Positions 7,805 through 14,302 of a stretch of DNA of 16,712 nucleotides are shown here, piece after piece. The first letter of the stretch is position 1; every line of letters starts with the position of its first letter. The DNA is from Alphaproteobacteria bacterium. GTDB taxonomy: Bacteria; Pseudomonadota; Alphaproteobacteria; Micavibrionales; Micavibrionaceae. The translations under genes and the position numbers were made by a program. The stretch is from assembly GCA_030432775.1 (NCBI GenBank), contig JAUILO010000042.1, forward strand, positions 1 through 16,712, read 5' to 3'. Below the pieces are notes generated by a model, which saw nothing but the letters and a program-made list of their open reading frames with translations, was not told the origin of the DNA and made no database searches.

Positions 7805-7834
7805 TCTGGAAAAGTAATTTCTGGAAAAGTAATT
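7805..7834. repeat. 15-bp perfect tandem duplication at the fliL-like 3' end
   Basis: TCTGGAAAAGTAATT is repeated exactly at 7805-7819 and 7820-7834. The second copy reaches into the stop codon of the fliL-like gene (7833-7835), so the duplication is mostly downstream of the coding sequence. Confidence 0.9.
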
Positions 7835-8297
7835 ATAAAGGGCGCTGCTGCACAACTTCCAGCAAAACATCCTTCACATTTTCTTCGCCCAGAATACGGT
7901 GGCTTATTTTTGTCAGACGTCCTTTGACCATACCCACCTGCACAACACCATCGCGCAGAGCGTAATTCTTGTTCAGTGTTCCGTATAAATCCTGTATATA
8001 TGCGTCCTTAAGGCGCGGCGACAATATTTTAACCTTCTCCTTGGTTTTATCATCCGGAACTTCTATAACCACAACCATGCTAATGGTCTCGCTTACGCCA
8101 TAATCCCCCATCACGGGCAAGATGAGCGGATCAAGCCTAACGAAAAAGGCCTCTTCTAAACCGCCTTTACCATCACCATGCTTATCCTTCTTCTTATCCG
8201 AAGCTGCCTCCGCAGGCTTATTAAAGTAAAAATAACCGCCTGCGCCACCGCCGCCAATTACGACCGCTGCCATTACTGCGAGTAATAAAATTCTCAT
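7833..8297 (-). CDS. FliL-like single-pass membrane protein
   Basis: This 154-residue protein has an N-terminal membrane anchor (residues 2-25, ILLLAVMAAVVIGGGGAGG then YFYF), a charged Lys/Asp/Gly-rich linker (about 33-46) and a C-terminal domain. That domain resembles FliL: FVRLDPLILPV (51-62), a strand ETISMVVVIEV, PRLKDAYIQDLYGTL, and a final VKDVLLEVVQQRPL. FliL is a periplasmic stomatin-like protein at the flagellar motor. No other flagellar gene is nearby, and FliL-like proteins near hppA/nusB are also seen in other Alphaproteobacteria, so a flagellar role is not assured. The start at 8295-8297 has a GGGAT element about 10 nt upstream. A terminator lies at 7648-7673. Confidence 0.65.
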   Translation of the reverse strand: MRILLLAVMAAVVIGGGGAGGYFYFNKPAEAASDKKKDKHGDGKGGLEEAFFVRLDPLILPVMGDYGVSETISMVVVIEVPDDKTKEKVKILSPRLKDAYIQDLYGTLNKNYALRDGVVQVGMVKGRLTKISHRILGEENVKDVLLEVVQQRPL

Positions 8298-8449
8298 GGT
8301 AAGATTAATCCCTATAATACCGTGTAAATTATCGCCCTTAAATATTCCCCAATAAAAAGAACGCTCACTAATAATAGTCTGAAAGTTTTTAATATTAGGT
8401 TATCGTTATATGACAATTGACGCAAGTTTTACACAAACAACCATAAGGT

Positions 8450-8481
8450 GTATGCGTATGCCATCAAAATGAAACGCATAC
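8450..8481. repeat. Inverted repeat in the panB-fliL-like gap
   Basis: GTATGCGT (8450-8457) and ACGCATAC (8474-8481) are perfectly complementary with a 16-nt spacer. No U-tract follows on either strand. It lies in the 291-nt gap between panB and the fliL-like gene, which otherwise shows no gene. It could be an operator or an RNA hairpin. Confidence 0.5.
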
Positions 8482-8588
8482 GAAGACGCAAAACAAGATC
8501 ATCTAAAATATTATTGGGCATAAAATCATATATAGAACAGCTGGTTACATTGACAAAAAAATAAATTAAAAATTAAACAGCAATGACA

Positions 8589-9362
8589 CTAATTTGAGCT
8601 TCGCGATAAAACATCTTGCTTATACTTATCCACAGCAACAGAGATTTCTTTATGTAATTCTGTATATTGTTTAACGAAGCTAGGAACTTTTGCGCCGGTC
8701 ATACCCAATAAATCCTCAGTAACTAAAATTTGTCCATCACATTCATTAGAGGCCCCTATTCCAATTGTCGGTACTGTAACTTTTTTTGTGATCTTCGCCG
8801 CAAGAGCAGAATCGACGCATTCTATAACCATTCCAAACGCACCGGCCTGTGCAATGCAAACAGCATCATTCATTACTGCGCTTGCCTCATCGCCGGTTTT
8901 GCCAATCATCCTATAACCACCATGCGCATGAACTGACTGTGGCTTGAGACCAATATGAGCCAAAACAGGCACACCGCGTTTGGTCAAATATTCAATTGTT
9001 TCGGCCATCTCCTCGCCCCCCTCAAGCTTAACCGCAGCACAGCCTGTTAATTTTAAAATCTGTGAGCTGGAATGAAAAGCCTGCTCTGGACTCTCCTGAT
9101 ATGACCCGAATGGCAGATCAACCACCACCAGACTCTGATCTGCGCCATTTACAACGGCTTCGCCATGATACGCCATCATTTCAAGCGTCACAGGCACTGT
9201 CGTTTTCATGCCATATTGAACCATGCCCAGACTATCACCAACCAATATAAGGTCTGTACTATCGGCAATTAAATTCGCCATATAATAAGTATAGGCGGTC
9301 AAGCACACTAAAGGGCGCTCCCCCTTTAAATTCATAAAGTCACGAATGTTCGATACAGTCAT
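8589..9362 (-). CDS. panB: 3-methyl-2-oxobutanoate hydroxymethyltransferase
   Basis: PanB transfers a hydroxymethyl group from 5,10-methylene-tetrahydrofolate to 2-oxoisovalerate, giving ketopantoate for pantothenate and CoA synthesis. The 257 residues match the family throughout. LTAYTYYMA is at 21-29 and VGDSLGMVQYG at 41-51, with likely Mg2+ ligands Asp43, Asp82 (VVDLPFGSY) and Glu114 (KLEGG). Also present are HIGLKPQSVHAHGGY and the catalytic Glu181 in MVIECVDS, then IGIGASNECDGQILV. The ribosome binding site GGGAG lies 7 nt before the ATG. It follows nusB by 60 nt, so the two are probably cotranscribed. panC is not in the window. It draws its one-carbon unit from the folate pool fed by GlyA, encoded about 2.4 kb away. 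Confidence 0.97.
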   Translation of the reverse strand: MTVSNIRDFMNLKGERPLVCLTAYTYYMANLIADSTDLILVGDSLGMVQYGMKTTVPVTLEMMAYHGEAVVNGADQSLVVVDLPFGSYQESPEQAFHSSSQILKLTGCAAVKLEGGEEMAETIEYLTKRGVPVLAHIGLKPQSVHAHGGYRMIGKTGDEASAVMNDAVCIAQAGAFGMVIECVDSALAAKITKKVTVPTIGIGASNECDGQILVTEDLLGMTGAKVPSFVKQYTELHKEISVAVDKYKQDVLSRSSN

Positions 9363-9422
9363 AATTGCTCCCGTGTTCTAAAATACAATATTATATGGAA
9401 GTAAAATATATACTTGGAATGT

Positions 9423-9980
9423 CTAGTCTTTTAAGAAACCGCTTACTTTATCTAAAAGCGCATTCACGAGTTTTTTCTCGCCCTGATCATAGAATGCATC
9501 AGTTACATTCATATAATCTGAAATGATGATCGGCGCATCAACATCGCCAGGCTGCATCAACTCATACACACCACAGCGCAATATACTATACAATAGCGGC
9601 TCAATATTATCCGTTTTCGTTTCTTCTGAAGCTTCAGATACAGTATCACTTTGTTCTTCCGCTTCATCAACGTCTTCAATCTTTGCTTTTTTCTTCTTGC
9701 CGCTTGCTCTAGCAGAAGATAACAGCTCATCAATATCCGATCCATATTGATCAACGCCGCTAACAACACGCTTAAATAAAGCACTATCCGGTACGACCAT
9801 CTCTTCTCCGTCAGGACTATCGCCAAATCGATGCTCTATATATTCTTTAATTACACTGTGTGCCGCTTGCTCTTGCATAGTGACTTGATAAACAGCCTGT
9901 GTTGCGACAAGTCTTGCAGCACTCTGCCTTGCAATTTTAGAGCCTTTATTTTTACTAGCCTTGCTACTCACAATTTTCAT
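9423..9980 (-). CDS. nusB: Transcription antitermination factor NusB
   Basis: NusB binds boxA RNA with ribosomal protein S10 to promote antitermination, mainly of rRNA operons. The N-terminal ARQSAARLVATQAVYQVTMQ (17-36) and the C-terminal ILRCGVYELM (133-142), APIIISDYMNVTDAFYDQGEKKLVNALLDKV (149-179) are NusB signatures. The protein has 185 residues, longer than most NusB. The extra length comes from a Lys patch and an acidic low-complexity insert (about 94-124) ahead of the ILR helix, and a basic N-terminal extension. The ATG at 9978-9980 touches an AGGA sequence directly; a GTG at codon 4 has AGGA at 9 nt and may be the true start. The stretch upstream (9981-11273) has no gene. Confidence 0.92.
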   Translation of the reverse strand: MKIVSSKASKNKGSKIARQSAARLVATQAVYQVTMQEQAAHSVIKEYIEHRFGDSPDGEEMVVPDSALFKRVVSGVDQYGSDIDELLSSARASGKKKKAKIEDVDEAEEQSDTVSEASEETKTDNIEPLLYSILRCGVYELMQPGDVDAPIIISDYMNVTDAFYDQGEKKLVNALLDKVSGFLKD

Positions 9981-11273
9981 TCCTATAAAGTGACTTTTTA
10001 AGCGACATTATTCATACAGGGTTTTTATAGGTGAATGACCATCTAATCAATCGATTTCATCCCTATTCTTCCAATTTTAATTTTTACGCGGATCTCAGTC
10101 TGAAAATCAGTCATAAAACTGCCCCCTCAGAAAACATTCTGTGACCCGTCATGCCCCATTAACAAATTAACGATTCAGATACGTCATGAACCATCAAATG
10201 TAATCAGATTGTCTCAAATTATCCGGATCGAAGAATAAACACCCAATAGACACAAAAACACCTTGAAGCAGAAAATGAACCGTGATTATCCGATGAGCCA
10301 CCAAAAAACCTGCTAAATACGGTCAGAAACGGAACAAAATATAATCACGACCCGTCGTGATACAGCATGAAACATAGAGAATAGGCACAAAAATCTAGCT
10401 AGAAGAAAGTATCCAAAAATCTATAGCTTTACTAAACCATTGATTTTATTGCAATTCACTGATTTTAGCGAAATTTTCCAGCAGAGTTCATATTATAAAA
10501 ATCACTGACACAAGAAATTAAGTCAGTCAGCCACGATTTTGCATTTTTACTACAATTATGAAATTTTACAGATTGAACGCGTTTTGTATTAAAAAAAATC
10601 GTTTTAAATCAATGGGTGACATCTAAATTAGGGCGAATTACGTATCATTGGAAATCACAACTTTCATAAAATCATATAAGGTCACCAGCAAAACACCCAA
10701 AAACATAATTTCTCCATTTCGCTATTCTGACGGTTCACACACCGGCACATAAAAACGCAGACAAATCGGCCGTAACCATTGCTCACATTAAATTAAGAGA
10801 AATACAGAAAACCAATATATGCATTAAACCATGAAAAATTGACGCGAAATCGCTCTGCTATAAAACGAAGTAGAATGAAAAATCCGTCCAAAAAATACAA
10901 AACACGCATTTTTGCGCCAAATTTACCCGTAGAATGCTTTGTAACGCTCTAACACCTCGCCCCAAAGCAGACGAACAAACAATCCATCACTCATGCTTTT
11001 TTAAGGTCTTGCGCCTATTCTCTCAGCCACACAATGTCACCGCCACCTGCAGTCTTCATAGCCTATATCGTGCCAGAAACTTCGCTAAAAAAACGCCCCA
11101 TAGAAGAACACGGCATTGCACCGATGCCTAAGATACACAAAAAGTATAAACAAACGGAATACAGGGAAAGCACAGGAAAAATGCGGGGCAATAGAGAGAA
11201 ATTATGGTTGAGAATTCTGCAGGGATATTATCGCATTTTAAGGAAAGAGCGGTCTGTAGCAACTCAGGTCACG
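9981..11273. other. 1.29 kb stretch without a convincing gene between nrdR and nusB
   Basis: All six frames are broken up. The longest frames are on the plus strand (10934-11131 and 11034-11315); they are low-complexity in character, match no family I know, and the second runs antisense into nrdR. The DNA is visibly richer in A+T than the genes. Structures seen are complementary segments at 10281-10361, a 10-bp palindrome TCTAGCTAGA at 10394-10403, the direct repeat CAAAAATCTA (10388-10397 and 10414-10423), and a weak minus-strand CGCA/TGCG hairpin at 10905-10916 followed by a T-rich stretch. A 23-codon minus-strand frame (10043-10114) has an SD-like GAGGGGG but no other support. I recognise no tRNA, tmRNA, RNase P, SRP RNA or FMN riboswitch motif. 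Many Alphaproteobacteria have ribD, ribE and ribH here. Confidence 0.75.
10281..10361 (-). repeat. Mutually exclusive complementary segments (switch-like)
   Basis: ATAATCACG at 10341-10349 is perfectly complementary to CGTGATTAT at 10281-10289 (9 bp, 51 nt apart). The overlapping ATCACGA (10344-10350) is also complementary to TCGTGAT at 10355-10361 (7 bp, tetraloop CCCG). Both pairings cannot form at once. On the minus strand, the direction of the nrdR-nusB genes, the short hairpin would be made first and is followed by TTATATTTTG, a weak U-rich tail. No family is recognised. Confidence 0.5.
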
Positions 11274-11738
11274 CTACTCTTTAGAGCTGATCTCTTTAAG
11301 CTCATCCAGAAATGAGTTGAAATCCTTAGGCTCGCGGAAATCCTTATAGACAGAGGCATAACGGATAAACGCTACGCTATCCAGTGCAGCCAAAGCCTTC
11401 ATCACCAGGCCGCCTATATCCTGACTTTCAATCTCTGCAGCGCCCATAGCTTCTAACTGTCGCACAATGGAATTTGCAGTCTTTTCAATTTGGTCCGGCT
11501 CCACCGGCCTCTTACGCAATGCAGTCTGCATTGACTTGATAAGCTTGTCACGGTTAAAGGGCTGCCTGCGGTCTCCTGCCTTTACAACGGTCATCTCCCG
11601 CAACTGTATACGTTCATAGGTCGTAAAGCGTGCCCCGCATTCAGGGCACGCTCTACGACGTCTAATCGCCGAATTATCCTCAGCAGGACGTGAGTCCTTC
11701 ACCTGAGATTCTTCGTTGTTACAAAACGGACACCTCAT
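11274..11738 (-). CDS. nrdR: Transcriptional repressor NrdR
   Basis: NrdR represses ribonucleotide reductase genes by binding NrdR boxes when its ATP-cone is loaded with dATP/ATP. The 154 residues include the zinc ribbon MRCPFC...CPEC (Cys3, Cys6, Cys31, Cys34), the linker FTTYERIQL (38-46), then an ATP-cone (about 49-139) with VVKAGDRRQPFNRDKLIKSM and FIRYASVYKDFREPKDF. The length is standard. It lies 46 nt downstream of glyA, a usual pairing in Alphaproteobacteria, so the two are likely cotranscribed. Downstream, the riboflavin genes commonly found next are absent and are replaced by the gene-free stretch. Confidence 0.98.
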   Translation of the reverse strand: MRCPFCNNEESQVKDSRPAEDNSAIRRRRACPECGARFTTYERIQLREMTVVKAGDRRQPFNRDKLIKSMQTALRKRPVEPDQIEKTANSIVRQLEAMGAAEIESQDIGGLVMKALAALDSVAFIRYASVYKDFREPKDFNSFLDELKEISSKE

Positions 11739-11784
11739 GGGCGCGTTTACTCCTCAAAAAAGATCGATATACAGTTTCAATAAA

Positions 11785-13101
11785 CTAGCCTAAAGCTTTG
11801 TTATAGATAGGGTATTTATTACACAAAGCAGCCACTTGGCTTGCGACATGCTGTTCGACTTCCGCATTACCCTCTTCACCATTCTCAAGAAGACCATCCA
11901 GCACATCAGCAATCCAGTGCCCCACCTGAACAAATTCGGCCTGTGTAAGGCCACGTGTTGTACAGGCTGGTGCGCCAAGGCGCAAACCAGATGTTTGCCA
12001 TGCTGTTTGCGGATCATCAGGAACAGTATTTCTGTTACAGTTCAAATGCGCACGATGCAAAGATTTCTGTGCAGGAAGACCAATAATGCCCTGTTTTCTA
12101 AGATCAACAAGGAACACATGAGTATCAGTACCACCGGAAACGATATCATAACCACGCTCCATTAATGCGCCCGACATAGCCTTCGCATTCTTGATAATGT
12201 TATGCGCATATTCCTTAAACTCAGGCTTCAAAGCCTGACCAAAAGCCACTGCTTTACCAGCAATAACATGTTCTAGTGGTCCGCCCTGCATACCAGGAAA
12301 AACAGCAGAGTTGATCTTCTTTGTCAGCTCTTCGTTGTTCCACAAAATCATGCCGCCACGTGGACCACGAAGGGTCTTGTGCGTTGTTGTTGTGACAACA
12401 TCAGCATAATCACATGGGTTTGGAATAGCACCACCGGCAATCAAACCAGCATAATGCGCCACATCAGCAAGCAAGTAAGCACCTGTTCTATCTGCAATTT
12501 CGCGGAAACGTTTCCAGTCAATAATCGGAGAATACGCCGATGCACCACAAACGAGCATATCCGGCTTGTTTTCAATGGCCATTTCTTCAACCAGATCATA
12601 GTCAATCTGTCCGTCTTGCTGGCGTACGCCGTATTGCGTAACGTTAAACCATTTACCGGATACGTTTACAGGTGAGCCATGTGTTAAATGTCCGCCATGA
12701 TCAAGCGCCATAGATAACAGCTTGTCACCAGGCTTAATCAAAGCAAGGTACACAGCCTGATTGGCCTGTGAGCCGGAGTTTGGCTGCACATTTGCGAATT
12801 TACAGTTAAATAGCTTCTTCGCACGTTCAATAGCCAGATTTTCCACCTTATCAACAGCATCACAGCCACTGTAATAACGCTTACCCGGAAGACCTTCTGC
12901 ATATTTGTTTGTAAGGACAGATCCTTGTGCCTGAATAACGGCAAAAGATGTCATATTCTCAGAAGCGATTAATTCAAGATAATCCCCCTGTCTTTCGCGC
13001 TCCTCCTGTATGGCTGCGTAGATATCAGGATCGACTGTTTCTAGCCCCTGATTGTAAAAACGATACGTCTCGTCCAGTTCTGTTTTCTCTGCTTTTTCCA
13101 T
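11785..13101 (-). CDS. glyA: Serine hydroxymethyltransferase
   Basis: GlyA interconverts serine and glycine while forming 5,10-methylene-tetrahydrofolate, using pyridoxal phosphate, in the cytosol. The 438 residues carry the family motifs: ELIASENMTS (43-52), KYAEGLPGKRYYSGC (66-80), SGSQANQAVY (109-118), Asp213 and His216 in ADVAHYAGLIAGG, and the PLP lysine Lys242 in TTTTHKTLRGPRGG. The ribosome binding site AAAGGTG lies about 9 nt upstream of the ATG. It follows rpiA by 60 nt and precedes nrdR by 46 nt, so rpiA-glyA-nrdR is probably one operon. Confidence 0.98.
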   Translation of the reverse strand: MEKAEKTELDETYRFYNQGLETVDPDIYAAIQEERERQGDYLELIASENMTSFAVIQAQGSVLTNKYAEGLPGKRYYSGCDAVDKVENLAIERAKKLFNCKFANVQPNSGSQANQAVYLALIKPGDKLLSMALDHGGHLTHGSPVNVSGKWFNVTQYGVRQQDGQIDYDLVEEMAIENKPDMLVCGASAYSPIIDWKRFREIADRTGAYLLADVAHYAGLIAGGAIPNPCDYADVVTTTTHKTLRGPRGGMILWNNEELTKKINSAVFPGMQGGPLEHVIAGKAVAFGQALKPEFKEYAHNIIKNAKAMSGALMERGYDIVSGGTDTHVFLVDLRKQGIIGLPAQKSLHRAHLNCNRNTVPDDPQTAWQTSGLRLGAPACTTRGLTQAEFVQVGHWIADVLDGLLENGEEGNAEVEQHVASQVAALCNKYPIYNKALG

Positions 13102-13161
13102 GACTTAACACCTTTCTCTTAATTTTTGCCGTAATTTGCTAAATACGGACCTTCGCGTTTT

Positions 13162-13860
13162 TTAATTAGACAAAATCTCGGGGTTATACCCCCAAAACAA
13201 TCCACTTTCTATGACTCCAGTCAAATCCTTAATCTTAGCCTCAAGATCAGAACCTATCTCACTGAAATTACAGTCTAAAATAAAATTTCCAGACTCTGTA
13301 ATCACCGGACCATCTTTTTTCTCTGCCAAGCGTAAATTTACCGTATTTGCGCCGAGCAATCCTAGCTGGGTTTCAGCATAATGCAATGCTTCTTGCTGAA
13401 CCTCAACTGGTACATCAAACTTTTCACCTAGTTTTTTAACAAATTTGGACTGATCAACCAGAATATAGGTCTGCGCCGCACATGACATCACAAGCTTCTC
13501 GCGATACATAGCACCGCCGCGTCCTTTGATCAGGTTTTTACCCCCATCAACTTCATCTGCGCCATCAAAATACCAATCGGGCTTGTCAGACATAAGGCTT
13601 GTGACCTGCAACCCTAATATAGAGGCCGACATCTCGATTTCTTTAGATGTAGGAATTACGCGGCAATTCAAGCCCTCTTCCTGTACACGGGCAGCTATGG
13701 CCTGAAGCGCCAGAAACGATGTTGACCCCGAACCTGCACCAATAGTCTGGCCATCCTTAACCATTGCGGCTAATTTATCGGCGACGACCTGTTTTTCTGC
13801 GCGGTTGGAAATCTCGCCCGACCATAGAAGCTGCGTTGCTAGATTATTCATCCACTTCAT
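13162..13860 (-). CDS. rpiA: Ribose-5-phosphate isomerase A
   Basis: RpiA interconverts ribose-5-phosphate and ribulose-5-phosphate in the pentose phosphate pathway. Family motifs are present: IGAGSGSTS (40-48), PTSKEIEMSA, FDGADEVDG (98-106) with the active-site Asp99 and Asp102, and IKGRGGAMYREK (111-122) with Lys112 and the likely general base Glu121. The GRGGAM form differs from the commoner GGGGAL. I chose the ATG at 13858-13860 (232 residues), with TGGA 7 nt upstream, over the in-frame TTG at 13870-13872; a third ATG follows at 13851. The enzyme is of the RpiA fold, not RpiB, although rpiB is the isomerase gene often found before glyA in this class. Two small hairpins lie in the upstream gap. 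Confidence 0.93.
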   Translation of the reverse strand: MKWMNNLATQLLWSGEISNRAEKQVVADKLAAMVKDGQTIGAGSGSTSFLALQAIAARVQEEGLNCRVIPTSKEIEMSASILGLQVTSLMSDKPDWYFDGADEVDGGKNLIKGRGGAMYREKLVMSCAAQTYILVDQSKFVKKLGEKFDVPVEVQQEALHYAETQLGLLGANTVNLRLAEKKDGPVITESGNFILDCNFSEIGSDLEAKIKDLTGVIESGLFWGYNPEILSN

Positions 13861-13920
13861 AATTGCGTCCAATCTGTGTTACCAGACAACATATAATATT
13901 GTTCGCGCCTTACATAGCAA

Positions 13921-13952
13921 GCTATACAGGCATAGCGCAACATATTTGTTGC
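13921..13952 (-). repeat. Pair of adjacent small hairpins upstream of rpiA
   Basis: GCTAT/ATAGC (13921-13936, loop ACAGGC) is followed directly by GCAACA/TGTTGC (13937-13952, loop TATT). A third inverted repeat, TTTTCAA/TTGAAAA, lies at 13972-13978 and 13991-13997. All sit in the 169-nt gap between the DUF6898-type gene and rpiA and may structure the rpiA leader. None has a terminator-like U-tract. Confidence 0.45.
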
Positions 13953-14029
13953 CTCTTAGTTTGTCGGTCTATTTTCAATTTTCAAGTTTGTTGAAAATGA
14001 AGAGTGTGCAAATTAGGCAATAAAACTGC

Positions 14030-14230
14030 CTAAATCAATCCCTTCTTTTCAAGAACGTACTTTAAACGCTTTGTCGCATTAAACTTCAGAATCTCTTCGG
14101 ACGCTGTAATCGGCCCCTGTATTACAACTTCTGTCAGTGTTTTGGTATCCATCGCCGTAACTTTGACGTATTGCCCCACGACACTGAATTCAAAAATGAC
14201 TTCTCTTCCGGAAAGTTGTTTGTCGACCAT
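14030..14230 (-). CDS. Small conserved alphaproteobacterial protein (DUF6898-type)
   Basis: This 66-residue protein has the pattern REVIFEFSVVGQYVKVTAMD (9-28), TLTEVVIQGP (31-40) and a C-terminal ATKRLKYVLEKKGLI. It resembles a small family of unknown function conserved in Alphaproteobacteria (I recall it as DUF6898). The composition suggests a compact beta-strand-rich domain with a terminal helix, without signal peptide or membrane segment. A good ribosome binding site, AGAGG, lies 8 nt before the ATG at 14228-14230. It precedes rpiA-glyA-nrdR on the same strand and is divergent from gcdH, 72 nt apart. No function can be assigned; its position suggests it may lead the rpiA transcript. Confidence 0.8.
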   Translation of the reverse strand: MVDKQLSGREVIFEFSVVGQYVKVTAMDTKTLTEVVIQGPITASEEILKFNATKRLKYVLEKKGLI

Positions 14231-14258
14231 TGTTTATGCCTCTTTAGTGTTTTATATT
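14230..14258 (+). promoter_or_regulatory. Candidate promoter for gcdH
   Basis: TTGTTT (14230-14235) and TATATT (14253-14258, five of six -10 bases) are separated by 17 nt. The predicted transcript start is about 35-40 nt before the gcdH ATG. The -10 box overlaps that of the divergent minus-strand candidate. Confidence 0.45.
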
Positions 14259-14279
14259 TCTTACCTGATAGTTTGATAA
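14251..14279 (-). promoter_or_regulatory. Candidate promoter for the DUF6898-type gene and rpiA operon
   Basis: On the minus strand TTATCA (14274-14279, four of six -35 bases) is followed after 17 nt by TATAAA (14251-14256, five of six -10 bases). The start of transcription would fall very close to the ribosome binding site of the DUF6898-type gene, giving a short leader. It shares its -10 bases with the gcdH candidate. Confidence 0.4.
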
Positions 14280-14302
14280 GGGTAAAGGCAAAGGGATATA
14301 TT

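Larger units (their letters stand above)
7500..7832. other. Gap between hppA and the fliL-like gene (no gene seen)
   Basis: This 333-nt A+T-rich gap contains the terminator at 7648-7673, two short tandem duplications (7765-7786 and 7805-7834) and presumably the hppA promoter. Short frames on either strand have no recognisable product and no convincing start signals. Confidence 0.7.

Noticed and set aside
7491..7965. Plus-strand frames across the hppA-fliL-like gap
   Set aside because: They overlap real genes on the other strand, cross the terminator and contain the tandem duplications; no product is recognisable.
8450..8481. Inverted repeat as a terminator for panB
   Set aside because: No U-tract on the minus strand and a 16-nt loop; left as an unexplained repeat.
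10043..10114. Minus-strand 23-residue frame with SD-like GAGGGGG upstream, in the stretch before nusB
   Set aside because: Too short and without recognisable composition or homology. One SD-like match in 1.3 kb is expected by chance. It should be re-examined if ribosome profiling exists.
9981..11273. FMN riboswitch or known housekeeping RNA (tmRNA, RNase P, SRP RNA)
   Set aside because: I looked for the conserved core strings on both strands and found none. A covariance-model search would settle it.
10934..11315. Two overlapping plus-strand frames (65 and 93 residues) in the nrdR-nusB stretch
   Set aside because: No family resemblance, no convincing ribosome binding site, and the longer one runs antisense into nrdR.
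14171..14302. N-terminal extension of gcdH from an upstream ATG
   Set aside because: It overlaps the divergent DUF6898-type gene and the promoter region, is not conserved in GcdH, and the ATG at 14303 has a good ribosome binding site.
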